A stretch of DNA of 64,000 nt from contig NZ_CABVHY010000002.1 of assembly GCF_902497875.1 (NCBI RefSeq), forward strand, positions 1 to 64,000, written 5' to 3'. Source of the stretch: Pseudomonas fluorescens (GTDB taxonomy: Bacteria; Pseudomonadota; Gammaproteobacteria; Pseudomonadales; Pseudomonadaceae). Below the pieces are notes generated by a model. The model was given only the letters and a program-made list of their open reading frames with translations. It did no database searches and was not told where the DNA came from. Shown one piece after another: positions 18,957 to 27,752 of this stretch; position 1 is the stretch's first letter; every line of letters starts with the position of its first letter. The translations under genes and the position numbers were made by a program.

Positions 18957-19865
18957 ATGAAGACTGCTTTTATAAAGACAATGGGCTTGATACTAGGCTG
19001 CATCCTGCTGTTCGCAGGAATCGCCCAAGCCGCCGAAAAACCGGTGATCCGCATCGGCGCTCGGGTTTTCACCGAGCAAACCCTGCTGGCTGAAATCACC
19101 TCCCAATACTTGCGCACCAAGGGTTATGACGCCCAGATCACCGGTGGTTTGGGTAGCAACCTGGCCCGTGGCGCTCACGAAAGTGGACAGCTCGATCTGA
19201 TGTGGGAATACACCGGCGTTTCGCTGGTGGCTTACAACCACGTCACCGACAAACTCGACAGCGCTCAGTCCTACGCTCGGGTAAAAGAACTCGACGCAAA
19301 AAAAGGCCTGATCTGGCTCACTCCGTCGAAATTCAGCAATACCTACGCCCTGGCGCTGCCGGAAAAGACCGCAAAGGCTTATCCGCAGATCAACACCATC
19401 AGCGAGCTGAATACAGTGCTGCAGGCTGAGGCGAAGACCCATCACCTGATGGCCCTGGACACCGAGTTTGCCAACCGTTCCGACGGTCTGGACGGCATGG
19501 TGAAGCTTTACGGAATGAACCTGACCCGCAAAAACATCCGCCAGATGGATGCCGGGCTGGTCTACACCGCCTTGCGCAATGGTCAGGTGTTCGCCGGTCT
19601 GGTCTACACCACTGACGGTCGATTGAACGCCTTCAAGCTCAAACTGCTGGAAGACGATAAGCATTACTTCCCGGACTACACCGCAGCTCCCGTGGTGCGT
19701 CAGGTGTACCTCGACGCCCACCCGAAACTCGCGGAAGAACTCAAGCCGCTGGCCGAACTGTTCGACGACGTAACTATGCGCGAGCTCAACGCGCGGGTCG
19801 ATGTCAATCACGAAAGCCCTTCATCCGTTGCCGCAGATTTCCTGCGCCAGCATCCCTTGAACTGA
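18957..19865 (+). CDS. opuCC: osmoprotectant-binding protein
   Basis: A 302-residue periplasmic protein with signal peptide MKTAFIKTMGLILGCILLFA (cut near AQA). The mature part starts IRIGARVFTEQTLLAEITSQ and carries GGLGSNLARGAHESGQLDLM followed by WEYTGVS, typical of the OpuAC/QAT-binding family of quaternary ammonium compound receptors. The ATG at 18957 has AAAGGAA upstream; the longer frame from 18849 would overlap the permease and hide the signal peptide. It hands substrate to the two flanking permeases. Confidence 0.9.
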   Translation: MKTAFIKTMGLILGCILLFAGIAQAAEKPVIRIGARVFTEQTLLAEITSQYLRTKGYDAQITGGLGSNLARGAHESGQLDLMWEYTGVSLVAYNHVTDKLDSAQSYARVKELDAKKGLIWLTPSKFSNTYALALPEKTAKAYPQINTISELNTVLQAEAKTHHLMALDTEFANRSDGLDGMVKLYGMNLTRKNIRQMDAGLVYTALRNGQVFAGLVYTTDGRLNAFKLKLLEDDKHYFPDYTAAPVVRQVYLDAHPKLAEELKPLAELFDDVTMRELNARVDVNHESPSSVAADFLRQHPLN

Positions 19866-19876
19866 GAGGAGAAGAC

Positions 19877-20530
19877 ATGGAATTTATCAACGCCTTTTCC
19901 CATCTGGACTGGCCGCTGGTCCTGCAACTGACCTGGCAACACATCACTCTGGTCGGGATCGCCGTGACCCTGGCAATTGTCGTTGGCGTGCCGCTGGGCA
20001 TCCTGATGACTCGCTTCCCAACCCTCGCCGGTCCGCTGCAAGCCAGTGCCACTGTGCTGCTGACCGTTCCGTCGATCGCGCTGTTCGGCCTGCTGTTGCC
20101 GTTCTACTCGAAGTTCGGCCAGGGCCTGGGGCCGATGCCGGCGATCACCGCAGTGTTTCTCTATTCGCTGCTGCCGATCATGCGCAACACCTACCTCGCC
20201 CTGACCGGCGTCGACCCGGGCATCCGTGAAGCCGCACGCGGCATTGGCATGACCTTCGGCCAGCGCCTGCGCATGGTCGAACTGCCGATCGCCGTGCCGG
20301 TGATCCTCGCCGGCGTACGCACCGCCGTGGTGATGAACATTGGTGTCATGACCATCGCCGCGACCATCGGCGCCGGTGGCCTTGGTGTACTTATTCTCGC
20401 TTCAATCAGCCGCAGCGATATGTCGATGCTGATCGTCGGCGCCGTGCTGGTCAGTCTCCTGGCCATCTTCGCCGACCTGCTTCTGCAATGGCTGCAACGC
20501 ACGCTGACTCCCAAAGGACTCCTGAAATGA
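19877..20530 (+). CDS. opuCB: osmoprotectant (OpuC-type) ABC permease 2
   Basis: A 217-residue permease of the same family as permease 1; LPIMRNTYLALTGVDPGIRE followed by AARGIGMTFGQRLRMVELPIA is the matching loop. AGAGGAGA precedes the ATG, eleven bases after the binding-protein stop. Its stop TGA overlaps the ATPase start (ATGA), so the two are translationally coupled. Confidence 0.9.
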   Translation: MEFINAFSHLDWPLVLQLTWQHITLVGIAVTLAIVVGVPLGILMTRFPTLAGPLQASATVLLTVPSIALFGLLLPFYSKFGQGLGPMPAITAVFLYSLLPIMRNTYLALTGVDPGIREAARGIGMTFGQRLRMVELPIAVPVILAGVRTAVVMNIGVMTIAATIGAGGLGVLILASISRSDMSMLIVGAVLVSLLAIFADLLLQWLQRTLTPKGLLK

Positions 20531-21684
20531 TCGAACTTCAAAACCTCAGCAAGACCTTCCAAAGCAACGGCAAAGACGTGAAAGCCGTGGACTCGGTGAA
20601 CCTGATCGTCAATGAAGGCGAGATCTGCGTATTTCTCGGGCCTTCGGGGTGCGGCAAAAGCACCACGCTGAAAATGATCAACCGCCTGATCAAACCGACC
20701 TCGGGGAAAATCCTGATCAACGGTGAAGACACCACCGACCTCGATGCCGTGACGCTGCGCCGTAACATCGGCTATGTGATCCAGCAGATCGGCCTGTTCC
20801 CGAACATGACCATCGAGGAAAACATCACTATCGTTCCGCGCCTGCTCGGTTGGGACAAGCAGAAATGCCACGACCGCGCCCGCGAACTGATGAGCATGAT
20901 CAAGCTCGAACCCAAGCAGTACCTGAACCGCTATCCCCGTGAATTGTCCGGTGGCCAGCAACAGCGGATCGGTGTGATTCGTGCCTTGGCGGCCGATGCT
21001 CCGCTGTTGTTGATGGATGAACCGTTCGGCGCGGTCGACCCGATCAACCGCGAAATGATCCAGAACGAGTTCTTCGAAATGCAGCGGGCGCTGGGCAAGA
21101 CCGTGATCATGGTCAGCCACGACATTGACGAAGCGATCAAGCTCGGCGACAAGATTGCGATCTTCCGTGGCGGCAAGCTGATTCAGTTCGATCATCCGGA
21201 TACCCTGTTGGCGCACCCAGCGGATGACTTCGTCAGCAACTTCGTCGGCCAGGACAGCACCCTCAAGCGTCTGCTGCTGGTCAAAGCCGAAGACGCGGCG
21301 GACAACGCGCCGTCGGTCAGCCCGGAAACTCCAGTGGCCGAAGCCCTGGAATTGATGGACGAACTGGACCGTCGCTACGTGGTGGTCACCTGCGCCGAGA
21401 ACAAGGCCATGGGCTATGTGCGTCGCCGCGACCTGCACCGCCAGACCGGCACCTGCGCGCAATACTTGCGCGAGTTCAATGCCACCGCGGCGTTCGACGA
21501 ACATTTGCGCATCCTGCTGTCGCGAATGTACGAGTTCAACCGTTCGTGGTTGCCGGTGATGGATGCCGAGCGGGTGTTCCTCGGTGAGGTGACCCAGGAA
21601 TCGATTGCCGAATACCTCAGCTCCGGCCGTTCGCGCGGTGGCAAGACCAGCATTGTTTCGCCTGCCGAGGCAGCGGTGGCCTGA
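20527..21684 (+). CDS. opuCA: osmoprotectant ABC ATPase with CBS domains
   Basis: A 385-residue ATPase. Walker A is GPSGCGKS, the signature LSGGQQQR, Walker B LLLMDEPFGAVD. After about residue 240 comes a pair of CBS-type segments (PVAEALELMDELDRRYVVVT... and the final VFLGEVTQESIAEYLSS), which in OpuA/OpuC proteins sense ionic strength or cyclic di-AMP and gate transport. AAAGGACTCCTGAA serves the ATG at 20527, which overlaps the permease stop by four bases. It is the last gene of the operon. Confidence 0.9.
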   Translation: MIELQNLSKTFQSNGKDVKAVDSVNLIVNEGEICVFLGPSGCGKSTTLKMINRLIKPTSGKILINGEDTTDLDAVTLRRNIGYVIQQIGLFPNMTIEENITIVPRLLGWDKQKCHDRARELMSMIKLEPKQYLNRYPRELSGGQQQRIGVIRALAADAPLLLMDEPFGAVDPINREMIQNEFFEMQRALGKTVIMVSHDIDEAIKLGDKIAIFRGGKLIQFDHPDTLLAHPADDFVSNFVGQDSTLKRLLLVKAEDAADNAPSVSPETPVAEALELMDELDRRYVVVTCAENKAMGYVRRRDLHRQTGTCAQYLREFNATAAFDEHLRILLSRMYEFNRSWLPVMDAERVFLGEVTQESIAEYLSSGRSRGGKTSIVSPAEAAVA

Positions 21685-21690
21685 TCTGAC

Positions 21691-21842
21691 CCTGTGGCGA
21701 GGGGGCTCGCCCCCGTTCGGCTGCGAAGCAGTCGTAAAATCGGTGAATGCGGTGTGCCTGATGCAACGCCTTTGCAGTTTTTAGGGCCGCTGCGCGCCCC
21801 AGCGGGGCGGTGCGGCGTTCCGACAAGCCCCCGCGCCACAGG
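21691..21842. repeat. palindromic intergenic repeat pair
   Basis: CCTGTGGCGAGGGGGCTCGC at the left and CAAGCCCCCGCGCCACAGG at the right are inverted copies; an inner palindrome (GCGCCCCAGCGGGGCG) lies near the right side. This is the 'GGCGAGGGGGCTTGCCCCC' repeat class of Pseudomonas. Confidence 0.7.
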
Positions 21843-21960
21843 TTAGTAAATCCCACCGAAAATCCCCAATCGGGGAACATCAGCCTGTCATCTGGGTCCG
21901 TTACATAAGTGATTGACCCCGACCACACGACGGACGCGTGTAAAAACGCGACATTTTTTG

Positions 21961-21989
21961 TTGATCTCAAGCCTCTCACGTCCTAAAGT
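21961..21989 (+). promoter_or_regulatory. candidate sigma-70 promoter of the speC leader
   Basis: TTGATC (21961-21966) and TAAAGT (21984-21989) are separated by 17 bases, each matching four of six consensus positions. The start of transcription would be near 21996, just upstream of the short leader ORF. Confidence 0.4.
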
Positions 21990-22004
21990 TCGCGCCGAAC
22001 GTCC

Positions 22005-22064
22005 ATGCTGGAAACGATCCATCCGGCTCAAGTACTGACGACGAGACAGCAAGGTCACCCGTAG
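22005..22064 (+). CDS. possible 19-residue leader peptide of speC
   Basis: ATG at 22005 opens a short frame, MLETIHPAQVLTTRQQGHP, whose TAG stop lies inside the left arm of the terminator at 22051-22089. That geometry is what a ribosome-controlled attenuator needs. No Shine-Dalgarno sequence is visible; if transcription starts near 21996 the message would be nearly leaderless. The peptide is not similar to enterobacterial SpeFL as I know it. Chance occurrence remains quite possible. Confidence 0.3.
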   Translation: MLETIHPAQVLTTRQQGHP

Positions 22065-22089
22065 CGCACTGCACGGATGACCTTTTTTG
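22051..22089 (+). terminator. terminator/attenuator in the speC leader
   Basis: AAGGTCACCCGT and ACGGATGACCTT pair with one mismatch around AGCGCACTGC and are followed by six T. It is 105 bases before the speC start and on the same strand, with no gene between the opuC operon and it, so it probably ends a short leader RNA. Confidence 0.7.
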
Positions 22090-22193
22090 CTTTCGGCGGA
22101 CATGCCTTGGGAAGTAGGCGAACCAAAGTGGGGATACGGAGGACGTTCATTTGCACCCATTGATAATTTCAGTTTGCCAGTAGGAGTTCCAGC

Positions 22194-23357
22194 ATGTCGA
22201 TCAAGGTCGAAGATTATTACGCACGCGAAACCTTCGATAAAATGAAGGCTTTCGCCGACAAGCAAGAAACTCCATTCGTGGTCATCGACACCGCGATGAT
22301 CAGCAAGGCCTACGATGACCTGCGTGCCGGCTTCGACTTCGCCAAGGTTTATTACGCGGTCAAGGCCAACCCGGCCGTGGAAATCATCGACCTGCTCAAA
22401 GAAAAAGGCTCGAACTTCGACATCGCCTCGATCTACGAGCTGGATAAAGTGATGAACCAGGGCGTCAGCGCCGATCGCATCAGCTACGGCAACACCATCA
22501 AGAAATCCAAGGACATCCGCTACTTCTACGAGAAGGGCGTGCGTCTGTACTCCACCGACTCGGAAGCCGACCTGCGCAACATTGCCAAGGCCGCGCCAGG
22601 CTCGAAAGTCTATGTACGGATCCTCACCGAAGGCTCCACCACCGCTGACTGGCCGTTGTCGCGCAAATTCGGCTGCCAGACCGACATGGCCATGGACCTG
22701 CTGATCCTCGCCCGCGACCTGGGCCTGGTGCCTTACGGCATCTCCTTCCACGTCGGCTCGCAACAGCGCGACATCAGCGTCTGGGACGCGGCGATCGCCA
22801 AGGTCAAAGTGATCTTCGAACGCCTGAAGGAAGAAGACGGCATCGTGCTGAAGCTGATCAACATGGGCGGTGGCTTCCCGGCCAACTACATCACCCGTAC
22901 CAACAGCCTGGAAACCTACGCTGAAGAAATCATCCGTTTCCTCAAGGAAGACTTCGGTGATGACCTGCCGGAAATCATCCTCGAGCCAGGCCGCTCGTTG
23001 ATCGCCAACGCCGGCATCCTGGTCAGCGAAGTGGTACTGGTCGCCCGTAAGTCGCGCACCGCAGTGGAGCGTTGGGTCTATACCGATGTGGGCAAATTCT
23101 CCGGCCTGATCGAAACCATGGACGAAGCCATCAAGTTTCCGATCTGGACCGAGAAGAAAGGCGAGATGGAAGAAGTGGTCATCGCCGGCCCGACCTGCGA
23201 CAGCGCCGACATCATGTATGAGAACTACAAGTACGGCCTGCCGTTGAACCTGGCCATTGGCGATCGCCTGTACTGGCTGTCGACCGGCGCGTATACCACC
23301 AGCTACAGTGCTGTTGAGTTCAATGGCTTTCCGCCGCTGAAGTCGTTCTACCTGTAA
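22194..23357 (+). CDS. speC: ornithine/lysine decarboxylase, alanine-racemase-fold PLP enzyme
   Basis: A 387-residue group IV decarboxylase that makes putrescine from ornithine (some members also cadaverine from lysine). The PLP lysine is K57 in YYAVKANP; HVGSQ, the glycine-rich MGGGFP, the phosphate-binding EPGRS and the catalytic cysteine C335 in GPTCDSAD are all in place. GTAGGAG lies eight bases upstream of the ATG. It matches PA4519 in length and sequence character. A leader with terminator precedes it and a strong terminator follows. Confidence 0.93.
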   Translation: MSIKVEDYYARETFDKMKAFADKQETPFVVIDTAMISKAYDDLRAGFDFAKVYYAVKANPAVEIIDLLKEKGSNFDIASIYELDKVMNQGVSADRISYGNTIKKSKDIRYFYEKGVRLYSTDSEADLRNIAKAAPGSKVYVRILTEGSTTADWPLSRKFGCQTDMAMDLLILARDLGLVPYGISFHVGSQQRDISVWDAAIAKVKVIFERLKEEDGIVLKLINMGGGFPANYITRTNSLETYAEEIIRFLKEDFGDDLPEIILEPGRSLIANAGILVSEVVLVARKSRTAVERWVYTDVGKFSGLIETMDEAIKFPIWTEKKGEMEEVVIAGPTCDSADIMYENYKYGLPLNLAIGDRLYWLSTGAYTTSYSAVEFNGFPPLKSFYL

Positions 23358-23377
23358 ATTTTCGCCTGCTGCACCAA

Positions 23378-23409
23378 AAAGGCCCGTGAGTTTTCACGGG
23401 CCTTTTTTC
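23378..23409 (+). terminator. intrinsic terminator of speC
   Basis: AAGGCCCGTGA and TCACGGGCCTT pair perfectly, followed by a run of T (CCTTTTTTCG). The arm on the left is preceded by A residues, so it may work in both directions. Confidence 0.85.
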
Positions 23410-23728
23410 GTTTAAAACGATAGGGCCAGCAGCCTATCCTTTCGTCGCCACAGGTTTCGGCAAGGCCAGTCCTCCGTACAAGCATTTTTAGTGGGGCTAA
23501 TGCCCTTCGCCTGGCAAAACATAAACTTACAAAGCTGCTTTATTGTCTAAAAGCCACTTCTCCTCCCAATAACTGGCGCCCCATCAAATCCATTTCGACT
23601 TCACCGACTCTTCGAAACATACCGAAAACGTTCAAGACTTACAGCAATCAAAAATCAACACTATCTTTATAACCGCCACTCCAACAACACCTTTGCAACC
23701 CAATGAAAGCTTCTAAAAAAGGATTTTT
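23410..23728. other. AT-rich upstream region of the toxin pair
   Basis: No gene or repeat was found in these 319 bases. From about 23500 the composition drops to clearly AT-rich and stays so through the toxin genes. It should contain the toxin promoter; I could not single out one -35/-10 pair. Confidence 0.45.
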
Positions 23729-24910
23729 ATGTTAGCTAATAAAGAACTAAACATCACAACCGAAAATTTCACCGCATTAACATCCGAGTACTTTAAAGCC
23801 GTCTCTGGAAACCACCCCGATGTCAAGCGTGAAAAAGGCCTGCTAATTACAAATGACGACATCAGAAAAATAAAGCGCTACGTCAATAAAGCACTCGAAC
23901 TCCCTACCGAAACCCAGGAAATTGAACAACTCTATAACCTCGACCAATTAAACATAGCCGGCCTGAAATCGGCGGACATGCAGGAGTTGTATAGCACTTC
24001 GAAAAAGCATGCCGGCACTTGGTCAGCACTTGAAAGCAGCATGAAAAAAGTCGGCACCGACCTCCATGTATTTGCCGACAACTTTACCGTTAGTAGCCGA
24101 TCGATCATTCAATATATTGAAGGTCTGCCCAGCTACGAAAGCGGACTGGGAAAAATTAGCACCCTGACGCCGGAAGAAATCGACAATTTACCGAAAATAG
24201 ACTTAACCGGAAAAGAGAAACAAAAAATTCCGGCGCTTCTGGAGCTGGTCGAAGACCTGAAAAAAGTTATCACTGATCACAGTAAAAGTACGACAAGTGT
24301 AAAATTAGAGATCACCACATTCAAACGTTCAATTACCGACACCATAAAACCTGACCTAGGTAAAAAAATTGCCCTCAGTCACAGCAAAGATTTCAACACT
24401 GAGATTATCGAAATCAATAATAATCTTGACCGAATCAACACAAGAATCGAAGAAAAAAACGCACAAATTGCAGAATACTCTAGTAATAAATGGTACGGAT
24501 TGATCCTAGGAGGCGTAGGTTTCATCATCACTAATACCGTTTTCGGAGAACTAGCCAAAACGGCACGAGCAGAGCTGGAGAACCTCATCCGCGAGAAACA
24601 AACCCTTGAAGCCAAACTTGAGACATCCAACACCCTACTCAAATCATGTCGAACATTCCAAACAAGCCTGGATGATTTGTTACTGCGTGTTGAAGGCGCT
24701 AATGGTGGCGCGTCAGCCTTAGAAAACGCGTGGGAACTTATCCTGACTTACATCGATTCATCAAGCAAAAGACTGGACGGCATTACCAACGCCATGTATC
24801 TGGTTTCGTTTGTTTCCAGGCTCAACATCATGGTGAGCAACTGGATTGGAATTAAAAAACAAGCCGAAGACTTGCTCAATGCATTCAAGGCTGTAGCTGC
24901 AGAAAAGTGA
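23729..24910 (+). CDS. xaxA: XaxA-like subunit of an alpha-xenorhabdolysin binary toxin
   Basis: A 393-residue, almost fully helical protein without a signal peptide. Length and layout fit XaxA (alpha-xenorhabdolysin subunit A, ClyA-type alpha pore-forming toxins): long amphipathic helices at residues 60-250, a hydrophobic hairpin at about 255-275 (WYGLILGGVGFIITNTVFG), then further coiled-coil helices to residue 393. AAAGGA precedes the ATG. Known XaxA and XaxB subunits join into a membrane-perforating complex on eukaryotic cells. The gene is followed by an XaxB-like gene 70 bases on. AT-rich base use differs from the flanks, a sign of transfer. Confidence 0.8.
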   Translation: MLANKELNITTENFTALTSEYFKAVSGNHPDVKREKGLLITNDDIRKIKRYVNKALELPTETQEIEQLYNLDQLNIAGLKSADMQELYSTSKKHAGTWSALESSMKKVGTDLHVFADNFTVSSRSIIQYIEGLPSYESGLGKISTLTPEEIDNLPKIDLTGKEKQKIPALLELVEDLKKVITDHSKSTTSVKLEITTFKRSITDTIKPDLGKKIALSHSKDFNTEIIEINNNLDRINTRIEEKNAQIAEYSSNKWYGLILGGVGFIITNTVFGELAKTARAELENLIREKQTLEAKLETSNTLLKSCRTFQTSLDDLLLRVEGANGGASALENAWELILTYIDSSSKRLDGITNAMYLVSFVSRLNIMVSNWIGIKKQAEDLLNAFKAVAAEK

Positions 24911-24980
24911 ACCCGATACATAGCCCTCTCTTTAGCGCTGTGAAGCTTTACATTTTAACTAAAAATACTTCGAGACCCCT

Positions 24981-26000
24981 ATGACCGTACATACACTTGC
25001 CACCCCGCTCCAGTATCCAGCACCGGATTTGAACAAGATCAAGAACAGCCGGGCGGAAATAAGTTATAAAATCCGTACCCTCAGCACTCTTTATTTACCT
25101 GTCCTTGTCGAAGAACTGAAAGCTTTACAAAATGAAATCAATACTACCGACAAAAGTGCCCTGGACGCGCTGACACTCGCGCCAATTGCGCTGAACCACG
25201 AAGAAATCAAGCCGCTTTACAGCGCGATCCAGAAACTTGAGAAAAATAATACTATTACAGAGCAAGAGCAGAAAGAGGCCATGCTCAGCTATGCCAAAGA
25301 TATAAAATTGATCATTGACGATGGCCGCTCAAAAATGAAAGAGCACACCGACACCCTGGAGAACAGCCTGACCAATCTGAGGAAGGTAGAACTCAGCGAT
25401 AATCAGTACAGAATCGAGGAATTGAAAAAATCAATCGAGTCTGACTCGCCTAAACTTGCTGCCGAAAGAAAAGCCATCGAATTGCTGGAGACCCAGGAAA
25501 CAGCCCTCAATACCGCTATAGGGACGCTGGAATCATCAAACGTCTTTGACCTGCTAAAAGACGTATTATTGAGTGTCGAAAAACTCACCGAGACGGATAT
25601 GGCGACGCCGAAAATCGCGCTCGTTAAGGTGGGCATATCCGCCGCAGGAAAAATTCTGGGAGTTGCCAGCGACGCATTGAAATACGAGCAACTGATCACC
25701 GCGAGGAAAACAGTACAAGACCGGCTGGATATGCGACGCACCAATATTGAAAGCTACAACAACGATATCAAGACAACACAGGAGCGAGTCGATCAACTGA
25801 CCGAGTTCCAGACAGTTCAGCCGGCAAGAGCAGTTTATATTCAAGAGTTCGACACCCTTGCGGAAGCAATGAACAGATTCCTGACCATCACTGCTCACGA
25901 AGCTACAGATGATTTGTCACTCGTTGTAAAAAACTTTGTCGAACAATCGAATGTGTTCATACCATTTATAAAGTCACTTCGCCAACAATGGAGCGTCTGA
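24981..26000 (+). CDS. xaxB: XaxB-like subunit of an alpha-xenorhabdolysin binary toxin
   Basis: A 339-residue helical protein without signal peptide, the usual size of XaxB. Heptad-rich helices cover residues 20-180, a more hydrophobic stretch covers about 185-230 (FDLLKDVLLSVE and ALVKVGISAAGKILGVAS), and coiled-coil helices return after 235. In the known structure XaxB supplies the membrane-piercing part of the pore. It is co-oriented with the XaxA-like gene, and the two are presumably expressed together. The Shine-Dalgarno is weak (CGAG). No export gene lies next to it. Confidence 0.78.
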   Translation: MTVHTLATPLQYPAPDLNKIKNSRAEISYKIRTLSTLYLPVLVEELKALQNEINTTDKSALDALTLAPIALNHEEIKPLYSAIQKLEKNNTITEQEQKEAMLSYAKDIKLIIDDGRSKMKEHTDTLENSLTNLRKVELSDNQYRIEELKKSIESDSPKLAAERKAIELLETQETALNTAIGTLESSNVFDLLKDVLLSVEKLTETDMATPKIALVKVGISAAGKILGVASDALKYEQLITARKTVQDRLDMRRTNIESYNNDIKTTQERVDQLTEFQTVQPARAVYIQEFDTLAEAMNRFLTITAHEATDDLSLVVKNFVEQSNVFIPFIKSLRQQWSV

Positions 26001-26075
26001 TTTCTGCTTGGCATTCCTGATAAGGTGAAGAAGTCTGGCGTAAGTCGCATTCTGACCTGATAGCAATATCCAAGG

Positions 26076-26100
26076 CCGCACGTGGCATCGCCACGTGCGG
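26076..26100. terminator. hairpin between the toxin pair and the sel1-like gene
   Basis: CCGCACGTGGC and GCCACGTGCGG form a perfect eleven-base-pair stem around ATC between two convergent genes. The T-run is poor. Confidence 0.55.
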
Positions 26101-26101
26101 T

Positions 26102-26866
26102 CTACCCAAGCTCGCTCACTAACTGCGCCGCGCGCTGCTGATAAGCCACCGCCAACGCTCGAATTTCCGCATGGTTGGCCTGCAACAAGGCTTGACTGCT
26201 CACTCTCAAGAACTTCGGATTGCCTGCGGCCAATGCCTTGCGCAGCCAGAGCAACGCCTCATCGATCTGTCCCTGATCTGCCAATACGGCGGCATGGCTG
26301 AACTGCCCACGAAAATCGCCGCCCTCAGCTGAGCGCCGATACCACTCAAGCGCCGTTGCTGGATCCGCTTGGCAAAACACCCCCTCCTCCAGATACCGCC
26401 CCAACAGGTTCATCGATTTGGCATGGCCCAGTTCGGCAGCGCGCCGATAGCAGACCAGCGCTTGCCGTTGATCCTCGACCACTCCACGTCCCGTTGCCAG
26501 CAAATTGGCGTAGTTGTACAACCCCCAATCCAGCCCGGCATCTGCAGCCTGTCGGTAATGCGACGCCGCGACACTGGCATTGGCCGTGCAACCCCAACCC
26601 TGCTCAAAGCAACGACCGAGCATGTTGCGCGCCATCAGGTGGCCGCCGTTGGCGGCGATCTGAAACCAGCGCAGCGCCAAAGCCTGATCCTTCTCGATCC
26701 CCTGCCCTTCGAGCAGGATCTGCCCGAGCAAGGCCTGGGCATCGAGAAGCCCCTCTTTGGCCGCAAGCAGAATCGCCTGGGCCGCGCGGGCCGGGCTTTC
26801 TTCGAGCATGGCCTTGAGCTGGCCGGCGTCGAGTACTTCCTCGCGCCGCAAACGGAAGTCCGACAC
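26102..26866 (-). CDS. Sel1-like repeat protein of the piu locus
   Basis: A 254-residue protein made of Sel1-like (TPR-type) helical repeats of about 36 residues: A..LLGQILLEGQGIEKDQAL, ARNMLGRCFEQGWGC, LYNYANLLATGRGVVEDQ, SMNLLGRYLEEGVFC. Such repeats serve protein-protein contacts. The start is GTG at 26866, directly after the piuC stop (TAAGTG), with GAGG inside piuC as RBS, so it is co-translated with piuC. It has no signal peptide. It corresponds to PA4516, next to piuC/piuA in P. aeruginosa; its role in iron uptake is unknown. Confidence 0.88.
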   Translation of the reverse strand: MSDFRLRREEVLDAGQLKAMLEESPARAAQAILLAAKEGLLDAQALLGQILLEGQGIEKDQALALRWFQIAANGGHLMARNMLGRCFEQGWGCTANASVAASHYRQAADAGLDWGLYNYANLLATGRGVVEDQRQALVCYRRAAELGHAKSMNLLGRYLEEGVFCQADPATALEWYRRSAEGGDFRGQFSHAAVLADQGQIDEALLWLRKALAAGNPKFLRVSSQALLQANHAEIRALAVAYQQRAAQLVSELG

Positions 26867-27547
26867 TTATACCTCGACCCAGCGACGCAACAGGTTGTGA
26901 TAGGTACCGGTGAGGCGGATCAGTGATGGGTGATCGGGCATGTCCTGGGTCAGTTGCTGGATGGCGCCGTCCATCTCGAACAGTAACGCGCGCTGGCTGT
27001 CTTCGCGCACCAGGCTCTGGGTCCAGAAGAATGAGGCGTAGCGCGCACCGCGGGTAACGGGGTTGACCTTGTGCAGGCTGGTGCCCGGGTAGAGCACCAT
27101 ATCGCCCGCGGGCAACTTGACCTGACGAGTGCCGAAGGTGTCCTGGATTTCCAGTTCGCCACCGTCGTATTCGTCCGGGTCGCTGAAGAACAGCGTGGAC
27201 GACAAGTCGGTGCGCACCCGTTCGGCGCTGCCGTTGGGCTGGCGCACTGCGTTGTCGATATGAAAGTCGAAACTGCCGCCGGCGGTGTAGCAATTGAGCA
27301 GCGGCGGGAACACCTTGTGCGGCAACGCCGCCGACATGAACAGCGGGTTTTTCCACAGCCGCTCAAGCATCGCCGCGCCGATTTCCTGCGCCAGCGGGTG
27401 TCCCTGCGGCAACTGCAAATTGTGCTTGGCCTTGGCCGACTGGTAGCCGGCGGTGATCTTGCCATCCGCCCAGTCCGCTTGCTCCAGGGCCTCGCGGATG
27501 CGCAACACTTCTTCACGGGAGAACAAGCCGGGAATATGCAGCAGCAT
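26867..27547 (-). CDS. piuC: PKHD-type Fe(II)/2-oxoglutarate hydroxylase
   Basis: A 226-residue enzyme with all Fe(II)/2-oxoglutarate dioxygenase ligands: H96 and D98 in FHID, H159 in SLHKV, and R169 for 2-oxoglutarate. The usual PiuC length is 226, which supports the start at 27547 ([13 protein letters not shown]) over the longer frame to 27646. PiuC acts beside the siderophore receptor PiuA; its substrate is not established. A Fur-like box lies 33 bases upstream. The Sel1-like gene follows without a gap. Confidence 0.93.
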   Translation of the reverse strand: MLLHIPGLFSREEVLRIREALEQADWADGKITAGYQSAKAKHNLQLPQGHPLAQEIGAAMLERLWKNPLFMSAALPHKVFPPLLNCYTAGGSFDFHIDNAVRQPNGSAERVRTDLSSTLFFSDPDEYDGGELEIQDTFGTRQVKLPAGDMVLYPGTSLHKVNPVTRGARYASFFWTQSLVREDSQRALLFEMDGAIQQLTQDMPDHPSLIRLTGTYHNLLRRWVEV

Positions 27548-27579
27548 GGGGAGATACCTGAGAGCGAAAGGATCGTAAT

Positions 27580-27598
27580 GGTATTGATTCTTATTGTC
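27580..27598 (-). promoter_or_regulatory. Fur box upstream of piuC
   Basis: On the minus strand GACAATAAGAATCAATACC matches 14 of 19 positions of the Fur consensus GATAATGATAATCATTATC. Its place between two iron-uptake genes fits iron-repressed transcription of piuC. Confidence 0.7.
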
Positions 27599-27668
27599 TA
27601 TGTAAAACCCGAGAGACGAATGAGCGCGCAAAAACCGTAAAGGCAAATTGTAAAGAATGTAAATTCAA

Positions 27669-27694
27669 TGCAAATAGCAATAAGTCGCAATTGA
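27669..27694 (+). promoter_or_regulatory. possible second Fur site upstream of piuA
   Basis: The AT-rich stretch with ATAGCAATAAGTCGCAATTG resembles overlapping Fur hexamers but matches the 19-base consensus at only about half of its positions. It lies 60-85 bases before piuA. Confidence 0.35.
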
Positions 27695-27752
27695 TACCGA
27701 TACGTGTTTACCCTATATTCCGCGCCTCAAATCCTTGGGGAGGGGAATCCAC

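Noticed and set aside
20191..21504. A 437-residue minus-strand frame across the OpuC ATPase
   Set aside because: Shadow of opuCA; no RBS or family sequence.
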